24,926 bases of DNA from positions 1 to 24,926 of the forward strand of contig DATGKW010000166.1 of assembly GCA_035294465.1 (NCBI GenBank), in the 5' to 3' direction. The DNA comes from Paraktedonobacter sp035294465. Its GTDB lineage: Bacteria; Chloroflexota; Ktedonobacteria; Ktedonobacterales; Ktedonobacteraceae. Each line of letters starts with the position of its first letter. Position 1 is the stretch's first letter. The translations under genes were made by a program, and so were the position numbers. This document shows positions 7,018 to 14,353 of the stretch, one piece after another. The notes below the pieces were generated by a model that had not been told where the DNA came from, did not search any database, and was given only the letters and a program-made list of their open reading frames with translations.

Positions 7018-8316
7018 CTAATGCATCTGCGTTCCAACGGACGCCGCCTGCTCTCGCGTAATTTCACTCAACGAGCGAGCGCGCCGGATATGCGGATTCA
7101 GTGTAATCAGCAGGGACGTGGCGGCTGCACCAATTCCGAGAATAGTTACAGTGGGATAGGGGCCATAGATTTGCAAGAGAAAGCCAGTCAGCGCCAGACC
7201 CAGCGGTATTCCGGTATAAGAGATTAAGCGAAAAACGCTGTTGACGCGTCCTTGCAGTTCATCCGGGATGAGCAGGCGGCGGTAGCCGAACTGGGCAAGA
7301 TCGGCAATCATGAGGACAACATAGATCAGCCCTACGATGACGCTAAGTATGATCATAGTATGGGAGAACAGGATCAAAAACCAGAACACGGCCCAGAGCC
7401 AGTGGCCGCCGATGTAGGCCGCACGAAAGCTCAATCGCCGATACAAACGATCAAACAGAGCTGTGCCGATCATGCTGCCGACTCCGTCCATCGCCAGCAC
7501 CAGGCCAATCATAAAAGGCGTGGCGTGCATCTGCTGGCCAAGCACAATGACTACCAGAGTAACGCCACCAAAGAACAGATTATAGAGCGTGCCAGTTAAA
7601 GCAATAAAGAAGATGAGCGGTTGGCGCCACATCCAGAGCAAGCCCGCCCAGATCTCAATCCGGAGTTTTTTCGGGATCGCCGCGCGCTCCTGCTGAAATT
7701 TTGTCTTGATGCAGCAGAGCGAAAGCACCGAGGCTATGTAAGAGACCGAGTCGAACAAGAAAGGCACGAACTTGCCCAGGCTATAGACCGCTCCGCCCAG
7801 CGCGGGGCCGAGCAGGAAGGCCACATTGCGCGCCATCTCGTTCTGATTGGTCGCCGCGACGGTCTGCTCCCTTCCCACCACTCGCGGCATACTGGCCACC
7901 TCCGCGACATCGTAGAAGACGAAGAGCGTGCCCTCGATCAGCGAAACGAGATAGAGCTGCGGCAGCGTCAGGCGTCCCAGAGCAAAGGCCACAGGAATGC
8001 TGGCCAGGCTGATCGCCCGTCCAATATCGCATACCTGCATAGTGCGCTTGCGATCCCAGCGGTCGGCCAGCGCTCCCGCAGGCAGGCTGAGCAGGAGATA
8101 CGGTACCAGCCGCGTAGAACCGATCAGCCCGGCCTGCGCGGGCGAATGAGTGATAAAGAGCGCCAGCAGCGGAAAGGCGATCAGCGAGAACTGCGAGCCG
8201 AGCAGCGAGACCACCTGCCCGCCGATGAGCAGAAGGTAGTCTCGATTGCGCCAGAGCGGCCCTGGAAGGTTCGCCCCTGCATCGATTGTTCTGGTAGAAT
8301 CTTGCGTTGTAGACAC
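7018..8316 (-). CDS. MFS transporter (MFS_3-like exporter family)
   Basis: 432 aa with a GTG start at 8316, supported by a GAGG site six bases upstream. The sequence has about twelve hydrophobic segments, split by a central cytoplasmic loop near residues 205-225 (KTKFQQERAAIPKKLR). The loop after TM2 carries the MFS motif GALADRWDRKRTM (G-x-x-x-D-R-x-x-R-[KR]). Overall it resembles the MFS_3 group (enterobactin exporter EntS and macrolide-efflux-like proteins), which expel small molecules using the proton gradient. The substrate is not predictable. It starts 8 bases after the E2 stop codon and precedes the E3 gene by 23 bases, so it lies inside the dehydrogenase operon. Export or uptake of an organic acid or a product of the pathway is a guess. 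Confidence 0.85.
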   Translation of the reverse strand: MSTTQDSTRTIDAGANLPGPLWRNRDYLLLIGGQVVSLLGSQFSLIAFPLLALFITHSPAQAGLIGSTRLVPYLLLSLPAGALADRWDRKRTMQVCDIGRAISLASIPVAFALGRLTLPQLYLVSLIEGTLFVFYDVAEVASMPRVVGREQTVAATNQNEMARNVAFLLGPALGGAVYSLGKFVPFLFDSVSYIASVLSLCCIKTKFQQERAAIPKKLRIEIWAGLLWMWRQPLIFFIALTGTLYNLFFGGVTLVVIVLGQQMHATPFMIGLVLAMDGVGSMIGTALFDRLYRRLSFRAAYIGGHWLWAVFWFLILFSHTMIILSVIVGLIYVVLMIADLAQFGYRRLLIPDELQGRVNSVFRLISYTGIPLGLALTGFLLQIYGPYPTVTILGIGAAATSLLITLNPHIRRARSLSEITREQAASVGTQMH

Positions 8317-8324
8317 TCACTACC

Positions 8325-9584
8325 TCAAATCATATCGAGCAGCAATTGCTGGGGATTCTCCGTCAGTTCTTTAAAACGCGCCAGAAAGGCCCCGGCCAGT
8401 GCGCCATCGATCAGACGGTGATCGAAGGAGAGCGCGAGCGGCATACGCTGCTGGGCGAAGATTGTCCCATTGCGCGCCATCGCCTTCTCCTCAATCCTAC
8501 CGACAGCCAGGATCGCGGCCTCGGGATAGTTGATGATTGGCGTGCCCCTGCTACCACCAAAGCTGCCAACGTTATTCAATGTGAAGGTACTGCCGCTCAA
8601 CTCGTTCAGGGCCAGCGTGCGCTTTTTCGCCCCCTTAATCAGCTTTTCCAGTTGCGCCGCGATCTCCAACACGCTCAGCTTATCAGCATCGCGTAAGACA
8701 GGCACAAGCAGGCCTTCCGGCGAAGCCGTGGCCACCCCTATGTGATAGAAGCGTTTATAGATGATTTCCCGCTTCTCCTCGTCCAGGCTAGCGTTAAAAA
8801 TAGGAAATTCTTTAAGCAGCGGAATGAGCAGCTTGATCAAGAGCGGCAGATAGGTCAGATGTACGCCGCGCCTCTCAGCCGTCAGTAGCAGCGCCTGGCG
8901 CAGCGCGACCAGCCCGCTTGCATCGAGTTCATCAAAGGACGTGGCGTGCGGAATGGTACGCCACGAGCGTTCCATGTGCTCCGCGACACGCTTGCGCAGT
9001 CCAGTCAGCGGCTGGCGCTCATCTTCCATTGCTGGCTGAGCCAATGCAGCCGGACCGCCCACAGGCACCGGCCCGGCCATCTCCTTCTGCATGGCCTGCT
9101 GTGGCGTTGCTTGCGCGCGTTCGGCATACGCACGCACATCTTCTATAGTGACGCGCCCATTAGGGGCAGAGGACGGGACTTCGGCAAGCTCGACGCCTAG
9201 CTCGAAGGCCAGCTTGCGTACAGCAGGCGCGGCCAGCACTCTCCTGTTCGCTCTCACCGGCTCACCGGGAGTCGAAGCAGCCTGGGAGGTTGGCGCAGAT
9301 GCTGATAATGATACCTTACTGGCCCCCATATGATCGCCATTCCTGGCTTCAGCCGTCTCATAAACAAGGAGTATCTCACCTACCTTCGCGATCTGCCCCG
9401 GCTGGAAGCGTACTTCGCTCACGCGCCCGGCTATGGGCGAAGGGATCTCGACAATAGCTTTATCAGTTTCGACTCTCACAACCGGCTGATCCAGCTTAAC
9501 ATTGTCCCCCTCTTTGACCAGCCATTCAACGATCTCAGCTTCGTGCATACCTTCGCCGAGATCGGCTAACTTTAGCTCACTCAT
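8325..9584 (-). CDS. pdhC: Dihydrolipoamide acyltransferase (E2) of a 2-oxoacid dehydrogenase complex
   Basis: 419 aa. In order: one lipoyl domain (1-~78) with the lipoylated lysine K42 in VETDKA; a Ser/Ala/Pro linker; a peripheral subunit-binding domain (~112-155, RVLAAPAVRKLAFELGVELAEV...GRVTIEDV); another Ala/Pro linker; and the catalytic acyltransferase domain (~190-419) with the active-site H389-x-x-x-D393-G (SFDHRLIDG). It moves the acyl group from lipoate to CoA and forms the core of the complex. The ATG overlaps the stop of the E1-beta gene (ATGA), which indicates translational coupling. Whether the acyl group is acetyl or branched-chain cannot be settled from the motifs; the symbol follows the pyruvate assignment and is provisional. 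Confidence 0.92.
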   Translation of the reverse strand: MSELKLADLGEGMHEAEIVEWLVKEGDNVKLDQPVVRVETDKAIVEIPSPIAGRVSEVRFQPGQIAKVGEILLVYETAEARNGDHMGASKVSLSASAPTSQAASTPGEPVRANRRVLAAPAVRKLAFELGVELAEVPSSAPNGRVTIEDVRAYAERAQATPQQAMQKEMAGPVPVGGPAALAQPAMEDERQPLTGLRKRVAEHMERSWRTIPHATSFDELDASGLVALRQALLLTAERRGVHLTYLPLLIKLLIPLLKEFPIFNASLDEEKREIIYKRFYHIGVATASPEGLLVPVLRDADKLSVLEIAAQLEKLIKGAKKRTLALNELSGSTFTLNNVGSFGGSRGTPIINYPEAAILAVGRIEEKAMARNGTIFAQQRMPLALSFDHRLIDGALAGAFLARFKELTENPQQLLLDMI

Positions 9585-10558
9585 GGCTCCATCACCTCTC
9601 GCAACGCGGCCAGCACTTTACCCGGCGTGGGCAAATAGTAATCTTCCACGCCAGGCACCGGGAAGGGCGTGTCGTAGCCAGTTACGCGCCCAACGGGCTT
9701 GAGCAGGGAATAGAGGCACTTTTCGTTGATAATCGCCGTGATCTCGGCGCCGATGCCACCCGCACGAGGCGATTCGTGAACCACGACAGCTCGCCCGGTC
9801 TTCTCTACCGAACTGATAATTGCCTCTTCATCCAGCGGCCAGACCGTGCGCAGATCGATGACTTCGCAGCTTGTACCCGCTTCTTGCTGCGCCTTCTTCG
9901 CGCCTTCCAGAGCCACATTAACCATTGCGCCATAGGCAAATATACTTACGTCGGTACCTTCCTGCACAAGTTTAGCCCTGCCAAGAGGGATGGTGTAGTG
10001 CTCCTCCGGCGTCTCCTGGCGAAACGAGCGGTAGAGCTTGATGTTTTCCAGGAAAAGCACAGGATCGGGATCGGCCACCGCTGACGCAAGCAGGCCCTTA
10101 GCATCGTAGGGATTGGAAGGAATGACAACTTTCAGTCCGGGCGTCTGCAAGAAAACGCCCTCCAGGCTGTCTGAGTGCATTTCAGGAGTGCGCACGCCGC
10201 CGCCATAAGGGGCGCGCACGACCAGTGGGCAGGTAAAAGCTCCGGCACTGCGGTAGCGCATACGCGCAGCTTGCGAAACAAGCTGATTTATACATAAATA
10301 GAGAAAACCAGCGAACTGGATCTCGGCAACAGGTCGCAGCCCGTAGACCGCCATGCCAATCGCTGTGCCTATGATGCCAGACTCGGCCAGCGGCGTATCA
10401 AAGACGCGCGTTTCGCCAAACTTTTCTTGCAGGTGCTCGGTCACGCGAAAGACGCCACCATTGGTCCCAATGTCCTCGCCAAAGAGCACAACTCTTGTAT
10501 CTCGTTCCAGCTCCAGCGCCAACGCCGAGTTGATCGCTTCGATCATCGTCATTTGCAT
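9581..10558 (-). CDS. pdhB: 2-oxoacid (pyruvate or branched-chain) dehydrogenase E1 beta subunit
   Basis: 325 aa from ATG 10558, chosen because AGAGGGGG lies seven bases upstream and MQMTMIEAINSAL is the usual family start. An in-frame GTG at 10582 would overlap the E1-alpha stop by four bases. Family motifs run in order: FGEDIGTNGGVFRVTEHL, FDTPLAESGIIGTAIGMA, then RSAGAFTCPLVVRAPYGGGVRTPEMHSDS. After these comes the C-terminal transketolase-like domain, with VDLRTVWPLDEEAI-type sequence and VVHESPRAGGIGAEI. With E1-alpha it forms the ThDP-dependent alpha2beta2 decarboxylase that loads the lipoyl arm. It sits between the E1-alpha (20-base gap) and E2 (ATGA overlap) genes. The substrate could be pyruvate or a branched-chain keto acid. 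Confidence 0.92.
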   Translation of the reverse strand: MQMTMIEAINSALALELERDTRVVLFGEDIGTNGGVFRVTEHLQEKFGETRVFDTPLAESGIIGTAIGMAVYGLRPVAEIQFAGFLYLCINQLVSQAARMRYRSAGAFTCPLVVRAPYGGGVRTPEMHSDSLEGVFLQTPGLKVVIPSNPYDAKGLLASAVADPDPVLFLENIKLYRSFRQETPEEHYTIPLGRAKLVQEGTDVSIFAYGAMVNVALEGAKKAQQEAGTSCEVIDLRTVWPLDEEAIISSVEKTGRAVVVHESPRAGGIGAEITAIINEKCLYSLLKPVGRVTGYDTPFPVPGVEDYYLPTPGKVLAALREVMEP

Positions 10559-10578
10559 CGTTCTACCCCCTCTCGCTA

Positions 10579-11646
10579 TCACTTTTCTCTGGCATGGCGC
10601 AGCAAGTCGGCGCGCTGCTCCCGCAAACGTGGCGTCAGTTCGGCGGACATGTAATCGAAGAAACTGTCCGGGGCCATATCCGGTGTATTCTCTGCCACCT
10701 CTACAGCCTGGTTGATCTCGATCTCAATATCCGCCAGCATCTTCTCAATTCCCGCTTCGTTGAGCAGATCACGTTCAAGCAGAAATCTCTGGAAGCGCGC
10801 GATAGGATCTTTGCGCTGCCAGGCTTCGACCTCGACGGGATCGCGGTAACGCGTGGGATCATCGGCGGTCGTGTGCGCACCAATGCGATAGGTGAGCGTC
10901 TCGATCAGAGCTGGCCCCTGACCGGTACGCGCGTGTTCGACGGCCTTGCTCATCACGTCGTAAACGGCCAGAATGTCGTTGCCATCGACAAGATGAGCTG
11001 GCAGGCCGAAGCCCACGCCGCGCGAGGCGAAGCTGGTTGCCGCACTCTGCTTCCTACGTGGCACACTAATAGCCCAGCCGTTATTCTGCACAACCAGCAC
11101 CACAGGGGCCTGGAAGACGCCCGCGAAGTTCAGCGCCTCGTTGAAATCGCCCTCAGAGGTCGCGCCATCTCCGCACACGCCCACAGACACCACCGGATCG
11201 CCGGTGATTTTCGCGGCCATCCCCAGGCCCACAGCATGCAGCATCTGCGTACCAATCACTATCTGGTAGGGCAGGCAGCGCGACTCGGCGGGCCAGTCGG
11301 CAGGAGTCATACCCCGAAACGAATAGACCAGCGTGGAAAGCGGCACCCCTTTAACGATCAGCGAGGCAATTTCGCGATACGAAGTAGCCAGCCAGTCCTG
11401 TGGCTGCAAGGGAGCTGCCAAACCAACTGCTGTGGCCTCCTGCCCGACCAGCGAGCCAAAGGTTGTGGCACGCCCCTGGCGCTGCAAGGCGATGATCTTA
11501 TTTGAGAAAGCGCGCCCCAATTGCATGTAGCGATAGAGCGCCAGCATCCGTTCAGAGCTGAGATCGGGTGGTTCCCCGACCAGCTTGCCCTCGGCATTGA
11601 GGATTTGATAAGGAACCAGGCCAGAGTCAACTTGTTGTGTTGTCAT
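10579..11646 (-). CDS. pdhA: 2-oxoacid (pyruvate or branched-chain) dehydrogenase E1 alpha subunit
   Basis: 355 aa from ATG 11646, with AAGGAG five bases upstream. The longer open frame to 11775 overlaps the end of leuD and adds 43 unlikely residues. The ThDP/Mg motif is GDGATSEGDFNEALNFAGVFQAPVVLVVQNN (G-D-G...N-N). Upstream are the substrate-pocket segments SLVGQEATAVGLA and SYREIASLIVKGVP. The loop YRIGAHTTADDPTRYR is the conserved loop that orders on ThDP binding. The N-terminal PYQILNAEGKLVGE segment resembles Gram-positive PdhA. It decarboxylates the 2-oxoacid. The neighbouring leu genes make a branched-chain 2-oxoacid a real alternative to pyruvate, so the symbol is provisional. It follows leuD by 64 bases. 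Confidence 0.9.
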   Translation of the reverse strand: MTTQQVDSGLVPYQILNAEGKLVGEPPDLSSERMLALYRYMQLGRAFSNKIIALQRQGRATTFGSLVGQEATAVGLAAPLQPQDWLATSYREIASLIVKGVPLSTLVYSFRGMTPADWPAESRCLPYQIVIGTQMLHAVGLGMAAKITGDPVVSVGVCGDGATSEGDFNEALNFAGVFQAPVVLVVQNNGWAISVPRRKQSAATSFASRGVGFGLPAHLVDGNDILAVYDVMSKAVEHARTGQGPALIETLTYRIGAHTTADDPTRYRDPVEVEAWQRKDPIARFQRFLLERDLLNEAGIEKMLADIEIEINQAVEVAENTPDMAPDSFFDYMSAELTPRLREQRADLLRHAREK

Positions 11647-11710
11647 AAGTGCTCCTTGATCGAGAGGCACGCACGCGGTGCCTGGAAAACGTAGAGGCGG
11701 CACAATACAA

Positions 11711-12328
11711 TTACGCGAAAACCCAGGGTGTCTCTTTTTTACGCATCTTTTCGTATGCCTCAATCTCATCCACATGGCTCAACGTCCAGCCGATATTGTC
11801 CAGCCCTTTGAGTAGAGCCTCCTTGCGGAAAGGATCGATCTCGAAATGGATAACGCGCCCGCTTGGTGTCGTGACCGTCTGTGCCGGGAGATCTACGCGC
11901 AGGGTATAGCCCTCGCTGTCTTCCACTTCAGCAAAGAGTTCGCGCACGGTCCCATGAGGCAGCGTGACTGGTAGAAGGCCATTATTGAAGCAGTTATTAT
12001 AGAAAATATCGGCGAAGCTCGGCGCGATTAGAGCGCGAAAGCCATAGTTCTGAATGGCCCAGGGCGCGTGCTCGCGCGAGGAGCCGCAGCCGAAGTTATC
12101 TTCGGCCAGCAGGATACTCGCGCCCTGATAGCGCGGCTGGTTGAGCACAAAATTCGGGTCTGGCTGCCTGCCCTGCGGATCGAGGTAGCGCCAGTTAGCA
12201 AACAGCGCGTTCTCGAAGCCGCTGCGCTTGATAGTCTTGAGGAAACGTGCAGGCGTGATCTCGTCGGTATTGACATTGGTGCGATCCAGCGGTAGCACCA
12301 GGCCGGTGTGGGTAATAAATGGTTCCAT
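11711..12328 (-). CDS. leuD: 3-isopropylmalate dehydratase, small subunit
   Basis: 205 aa, typical length of the bacterial-type small subunit. It carries family motifs along its length: HTGLVLPLDRTNVNTDEITPARFLK at the start, FANWRYLDPQGRQPDPNFVLN, the highly conserved NFGCGSSREHAPWAI swivel-domain motif, and IAPSFADIFYNNCFNNGLLPV. With LeuC it isomerises 2-isopropylmalate to 3-isopropylmalate (leucine synthesis, cytoplasm). The sequence is close to the enterobacterial LeuD pattern, which argues for true isopropylmalate isomerase over the homoaconitase or dimethylmalate paralogues. Unusually, it is separated from leuC by a small gene (12345-12638), whose stop is 16 bases before this ATG. Confidence 0.96.
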   Translation of the reverse strand: MEPFITHTGLVLPLDRTNVNTDEITPARFLKTIKRSGFENALFANWRYLDPQGRQPDPNFVLNQPRYQGASILLAEDNFGCGSSREHAPWAIQNYGFRALIAPSFADIFYNNCFNNGLLPVTLPHGTVRELFAEVEDSEGYTLRVDLPAQTVTTPSGRVIHFEIDPFRKEALLKGLDNIGWTLSHVDEIEAYEKMRKKETPWVFA

Positions 12329-12344
12329 TGTAACCTCTTCTCTC

Positions 12345-12638
12345 TCAGATAGACCTTACCGGTCTTTTGAAGACGCAAAAATAGATGTTCGTCCCACTGC
12401 CGGTAGAAGTAACCTCGCCATTGCTGCCAAGAAAGACCGGCTGCATATGCACAAGTTCCCAACCTTGCGCGCCCAGTTCATTCAAACGTGGTATTGTTGC
12501 CTGTGCCACATATTTTGGTACTCGCTCCCCATGAAAGTAGAGCGTCAAAAAATCCTTCACTTGAGGCTTACGCGCATCTGCGGCGATATACTCGATATAA
12601 TGCTCCCATTGTGGACTACCAGCAGGCATTGCGCTCAT
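12345..12638 (-). CDS. Small DUF4177-like protein between leuC and leuD
   Basis: 97 aa from ATG 12638 (GAGGAG nine bases upstream; an in-frame TTG at 12644 is less likely). The layout fits DUF4177-like small proteins: WEHYIEYIA as the first strand, a helix, then ATIPRLNELGAQGWELVHMQ, which contains the hallmark L-N-E-L-G-x-x-G-W-E-L-V, and a final strand NIYFCVFKRPV. The middle has an extra loop with G/S/T-rich sequence. There is no signal peptide or membrane helix. DUF4177 has no established function. It lies 42 bases after leuC and 16 before leuD, so it is almost certainly co-transcribed and co-expressed with the isomerase. A role in assembling or regulating the LeuCD enzyme is only a hypothesis. 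Confidence 0.75.
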   Translation of the reverse strand: MSAMPAGSPQWEHYIEYIAADARKPQVKDFLTLYFHGERVPKYVAQATIPRLNELGAQGWELVHMQPVFLGSNGEVTSTGSGTNIYFCVFKRPVRSI

Positions 12639-12680
12639 ACGCAACTTCTCCTCTACAAGGGACGAACATCTCCATTTTCT

Positions 12681-14084
12681 CTAGAACTGACGAATATCGA
12701 CAAAATGACCCGCGCAAGCGGCAGCGGCAGCCATAGCAGGGCTGACTAGATGAGTGCGTCCGCCGCGCCCCTGGCGACCCTCAAAATTACGGTTACTGGT
12801 GGAAGCGCAGCGCTCGCCTTCGGAAAGCTGATCGCCATTCATGGCGATGCACATGCTACAACCGGACTCACGCCACTGGAAACCGGCCTCACGGAAGATG
12901 TCAGCCAGGCCCTCTTCTTCGGCCATGCGTCTCACCTGCATCGAACCGGGCACGACAATCGCGCGCACATTCGGCGCGACATGCCTGCCCTTGACATAGC
13001 GAGCAGCCAGGCGCAGATCTTCCAGGCGCGAATTGGTGCAGGAGCCGATGAAGACGGTATCAAGCTTGATATCGGTGATCCTCTGTCCAGCTCTGAGACC
13101 CATATATTTCAGTGCGCGCTCGTATGCCTTGCGCCGCTCTGGATCGTCTATCTCGGCGGGATCAGGCACCGTGCCGGTAACATCGGTGACCATGCCAGGA
13201 TTGATGCCCCACGTGACCTGTGGCCCCAGGCCATCAATGTTGATCTCATACGTAGCGTCGAAATGGGCATCGGGATCGCTGGCCAGTCCTTTCCAGTACT
13301 CAACTGCCTGCTCAAACATCTCGCCCTTTGGAGCATAAGTCCGGCCTTTGATATAGTTAAAAGTCGTTTCGTCCGGCGCGACCATGCCCGCGCGCGCACC
13401 AGCCTCGATGGCCATGTTGCACAATGTCATGCGCCCCTCCATCGAGAGATTACGAATGGTCGAGCCGCTGAACTCTATCACATGTCCGGTACCAACGCCC
13501 GTGCCCAGCTTTCCTATGATAAACAGGGCGACATCTTTGGCGGTCACGCCGGGGGACAGCTCGCCCTCGACGCGAATATTCATGCTTTTGGGCTTCTCCT
13601 GCAAAAGACATTGTGTCGCCAGCACATGCTCAACCTCGCTGGTACCGATGCCAAAGGCCAGTGCGCCAAGCGCTCCATGCGTCGAGGTATGCGAGTCACC
13701 ACATACAAGCGTCATGCCTGGGAGCGTAATGCCCTGTTCGGGGCCGATAATATGCACAATCCCCTGGCGAGCGTCGTGCATATCAAAGAGCGTCAAACCA
13801 AAATCGCGGGCGTTCTGCTCCATGGTCACGATGCATTCTTCGCTGGCCTTATCAACCACATCCAGCATGCGCCGTCCCACCACGGTTGGCACATTATGGT
13901 CCAGCACCGCGATTGTTGCGTCAGGCCGGCGCACCGGGCGGCCCGCTGCCTTGAGGCCGGCGAATGCCTGGGGCGATGTTGCTTCATGAACCAGGTGCCG
14001 GTCGATATACAGCACAGTGGATTCTCCGGGCTGCTGCCGCACTACGTGCGCATCCCAGATCTTGTCGAACATTGTCTTTCCCAT
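12681..14084 (-). CDS. leuC: 3-isopropylmalate dehydratase, large subunit (4Fe-4S)
   Basis: 467 aa, essentially the length of E. coli LeuC, whose N-terminus (MAKTLYEK) aligns with MGKTMFDK here and supports this start. The aconitase-type 4Fe-4S ligands are C349 (FIGSCTNSRLEDL), C409 and C412 (SGCSMCIAMNGD). Other strong motifs are YIDRHLVHEATSPQAF, GIVHIIGPEQGITLPGMTLVCGDSHT, GALAFGIGTSEVEHVLATQ and the C-terminal CASTSNRNFEGRQGRGGRTHL. It supplies the cluster and catalytic residues for the LeuCD isomerase; no leuA or leuB is nearby. It is the first gene of the minus-strand cluster, with a candidate promoter (-10 at 14153-14158) about 60 bases before the start. Confidence 0.97.
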   Translation of the reverse strand: MGKTMFDKIWDAHVVRQQPGESTVLYIDRHLVHEATSPQAFAGLKAAGRPVRRPDATIAVLDHNVPTVVGRRMLDVVDKASEECIVTMEQNARDFGLTLFDMHDARQGIVHIIGPEQGITLPGMTLVCGDSHTSTHGALGALAFGIGTSEVEHVLATQCLLQEKPKSMNIRVEGELSPGVTAKDVALFIIGKLGTGVGTGHVIEFSGSTIRNLSMEGRMTLCNMAIEAGARAGMVAPDETTFNYIKGRTYAPKGEMFEQAVEYWKGLASDPDAHFDATYEINIDGLGPQVTWGINPGMVTDVTGTVPDPAEIDDPERRKAYERALKYMGLRAGQRITDIKLDTVFIGSCTNSRLEDLRLAARYVKGRHVAPNVRAIVVPGSMQVRRMAEEEGLADIFREAGFQWRESGCSMCIAMNGDQLSEGERCASTSNRNFEGRQGRGGRTHLVSPAMAAAAACAGHFVDIRQF

Positions 14085-14152
14085 TGTCGTATTGCTTTCT
14101 CAATGTGTTCAAATAAGTGATCTCATTTGGAGCGAAGCTCGTCTAGCTGTTT

Positions 14153-14158
14153 ATTATA
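14153..14158 (-). promoter_or_regulatory. Candidate -10 element for the leuC-led cluster
   Basis: On the minus strand this reads TATAAT, a perfect -10 hexamer, about 70 bases before the leuC start codon. The -35 position (17-18 bases upstream) is poor (GTGGAT/TGGATT), so the call rests on the -10 alone. The leader would be ~60 nt, too short for a T-box or classic leucine attenuator. Confidence 0.45.
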
Positions 14159-14287
14159 CCACCTGCTACCCCTGAATCCACCGCTATGATACACATGCCC
14201 TTGCTCATTGCCCACTCCCTCCGGTGCCAGCGTGCAGGGCAATGCGACTTTTCCATCACTCCGGCGCTGGTCTGGAGACAGGATACC

Positions 14288-14316
14288 TTGCCTCCAAAGC
14301 CTTTTTAGGCTATAGT
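14288..14316 (+). promoter_or_regulatory. Candidate sigma-70-type promoter for the GH57 gene
   Basis: TTGCCT (14288-14293), a 17-base spacer and TATAGT (14311-14316) match the -35/-10 arrangement (about 4/6 and 5/6 positions). Transcription would start near 14323, about 30 bases before the ATG at 14354. It is divergent from the leuC promoter candidate. Confidence 0.55.
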
Positions 14317-14353
14317 ACAAACGATACATAGCAGCGTCAGTGAGGAATTGGCA

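Noticed and set aside
11647..11775. 43-residue N-terminal extension of the E1-alpha gene
   Set aside because: It overlaps the end of leuD, is rich in Arg/Cys/Pro without similarity to the family, and the ATG at 11646 has a good ribosome site.
12750..14120. 456-aa plus-strand ORF opposite leuC
   Set aside because: It is long but antisense to a full-length, highly conserved leuC; its sequence has no recognisable domain and is His-rich, as expected from the reverse frame.
14085..14150. T-box or leucine attenuator leader for the leuC cluster
   Set aside because: The likely leader is only about 60 nt, has no leucine-codon run and no terminator/antiterminator pair.
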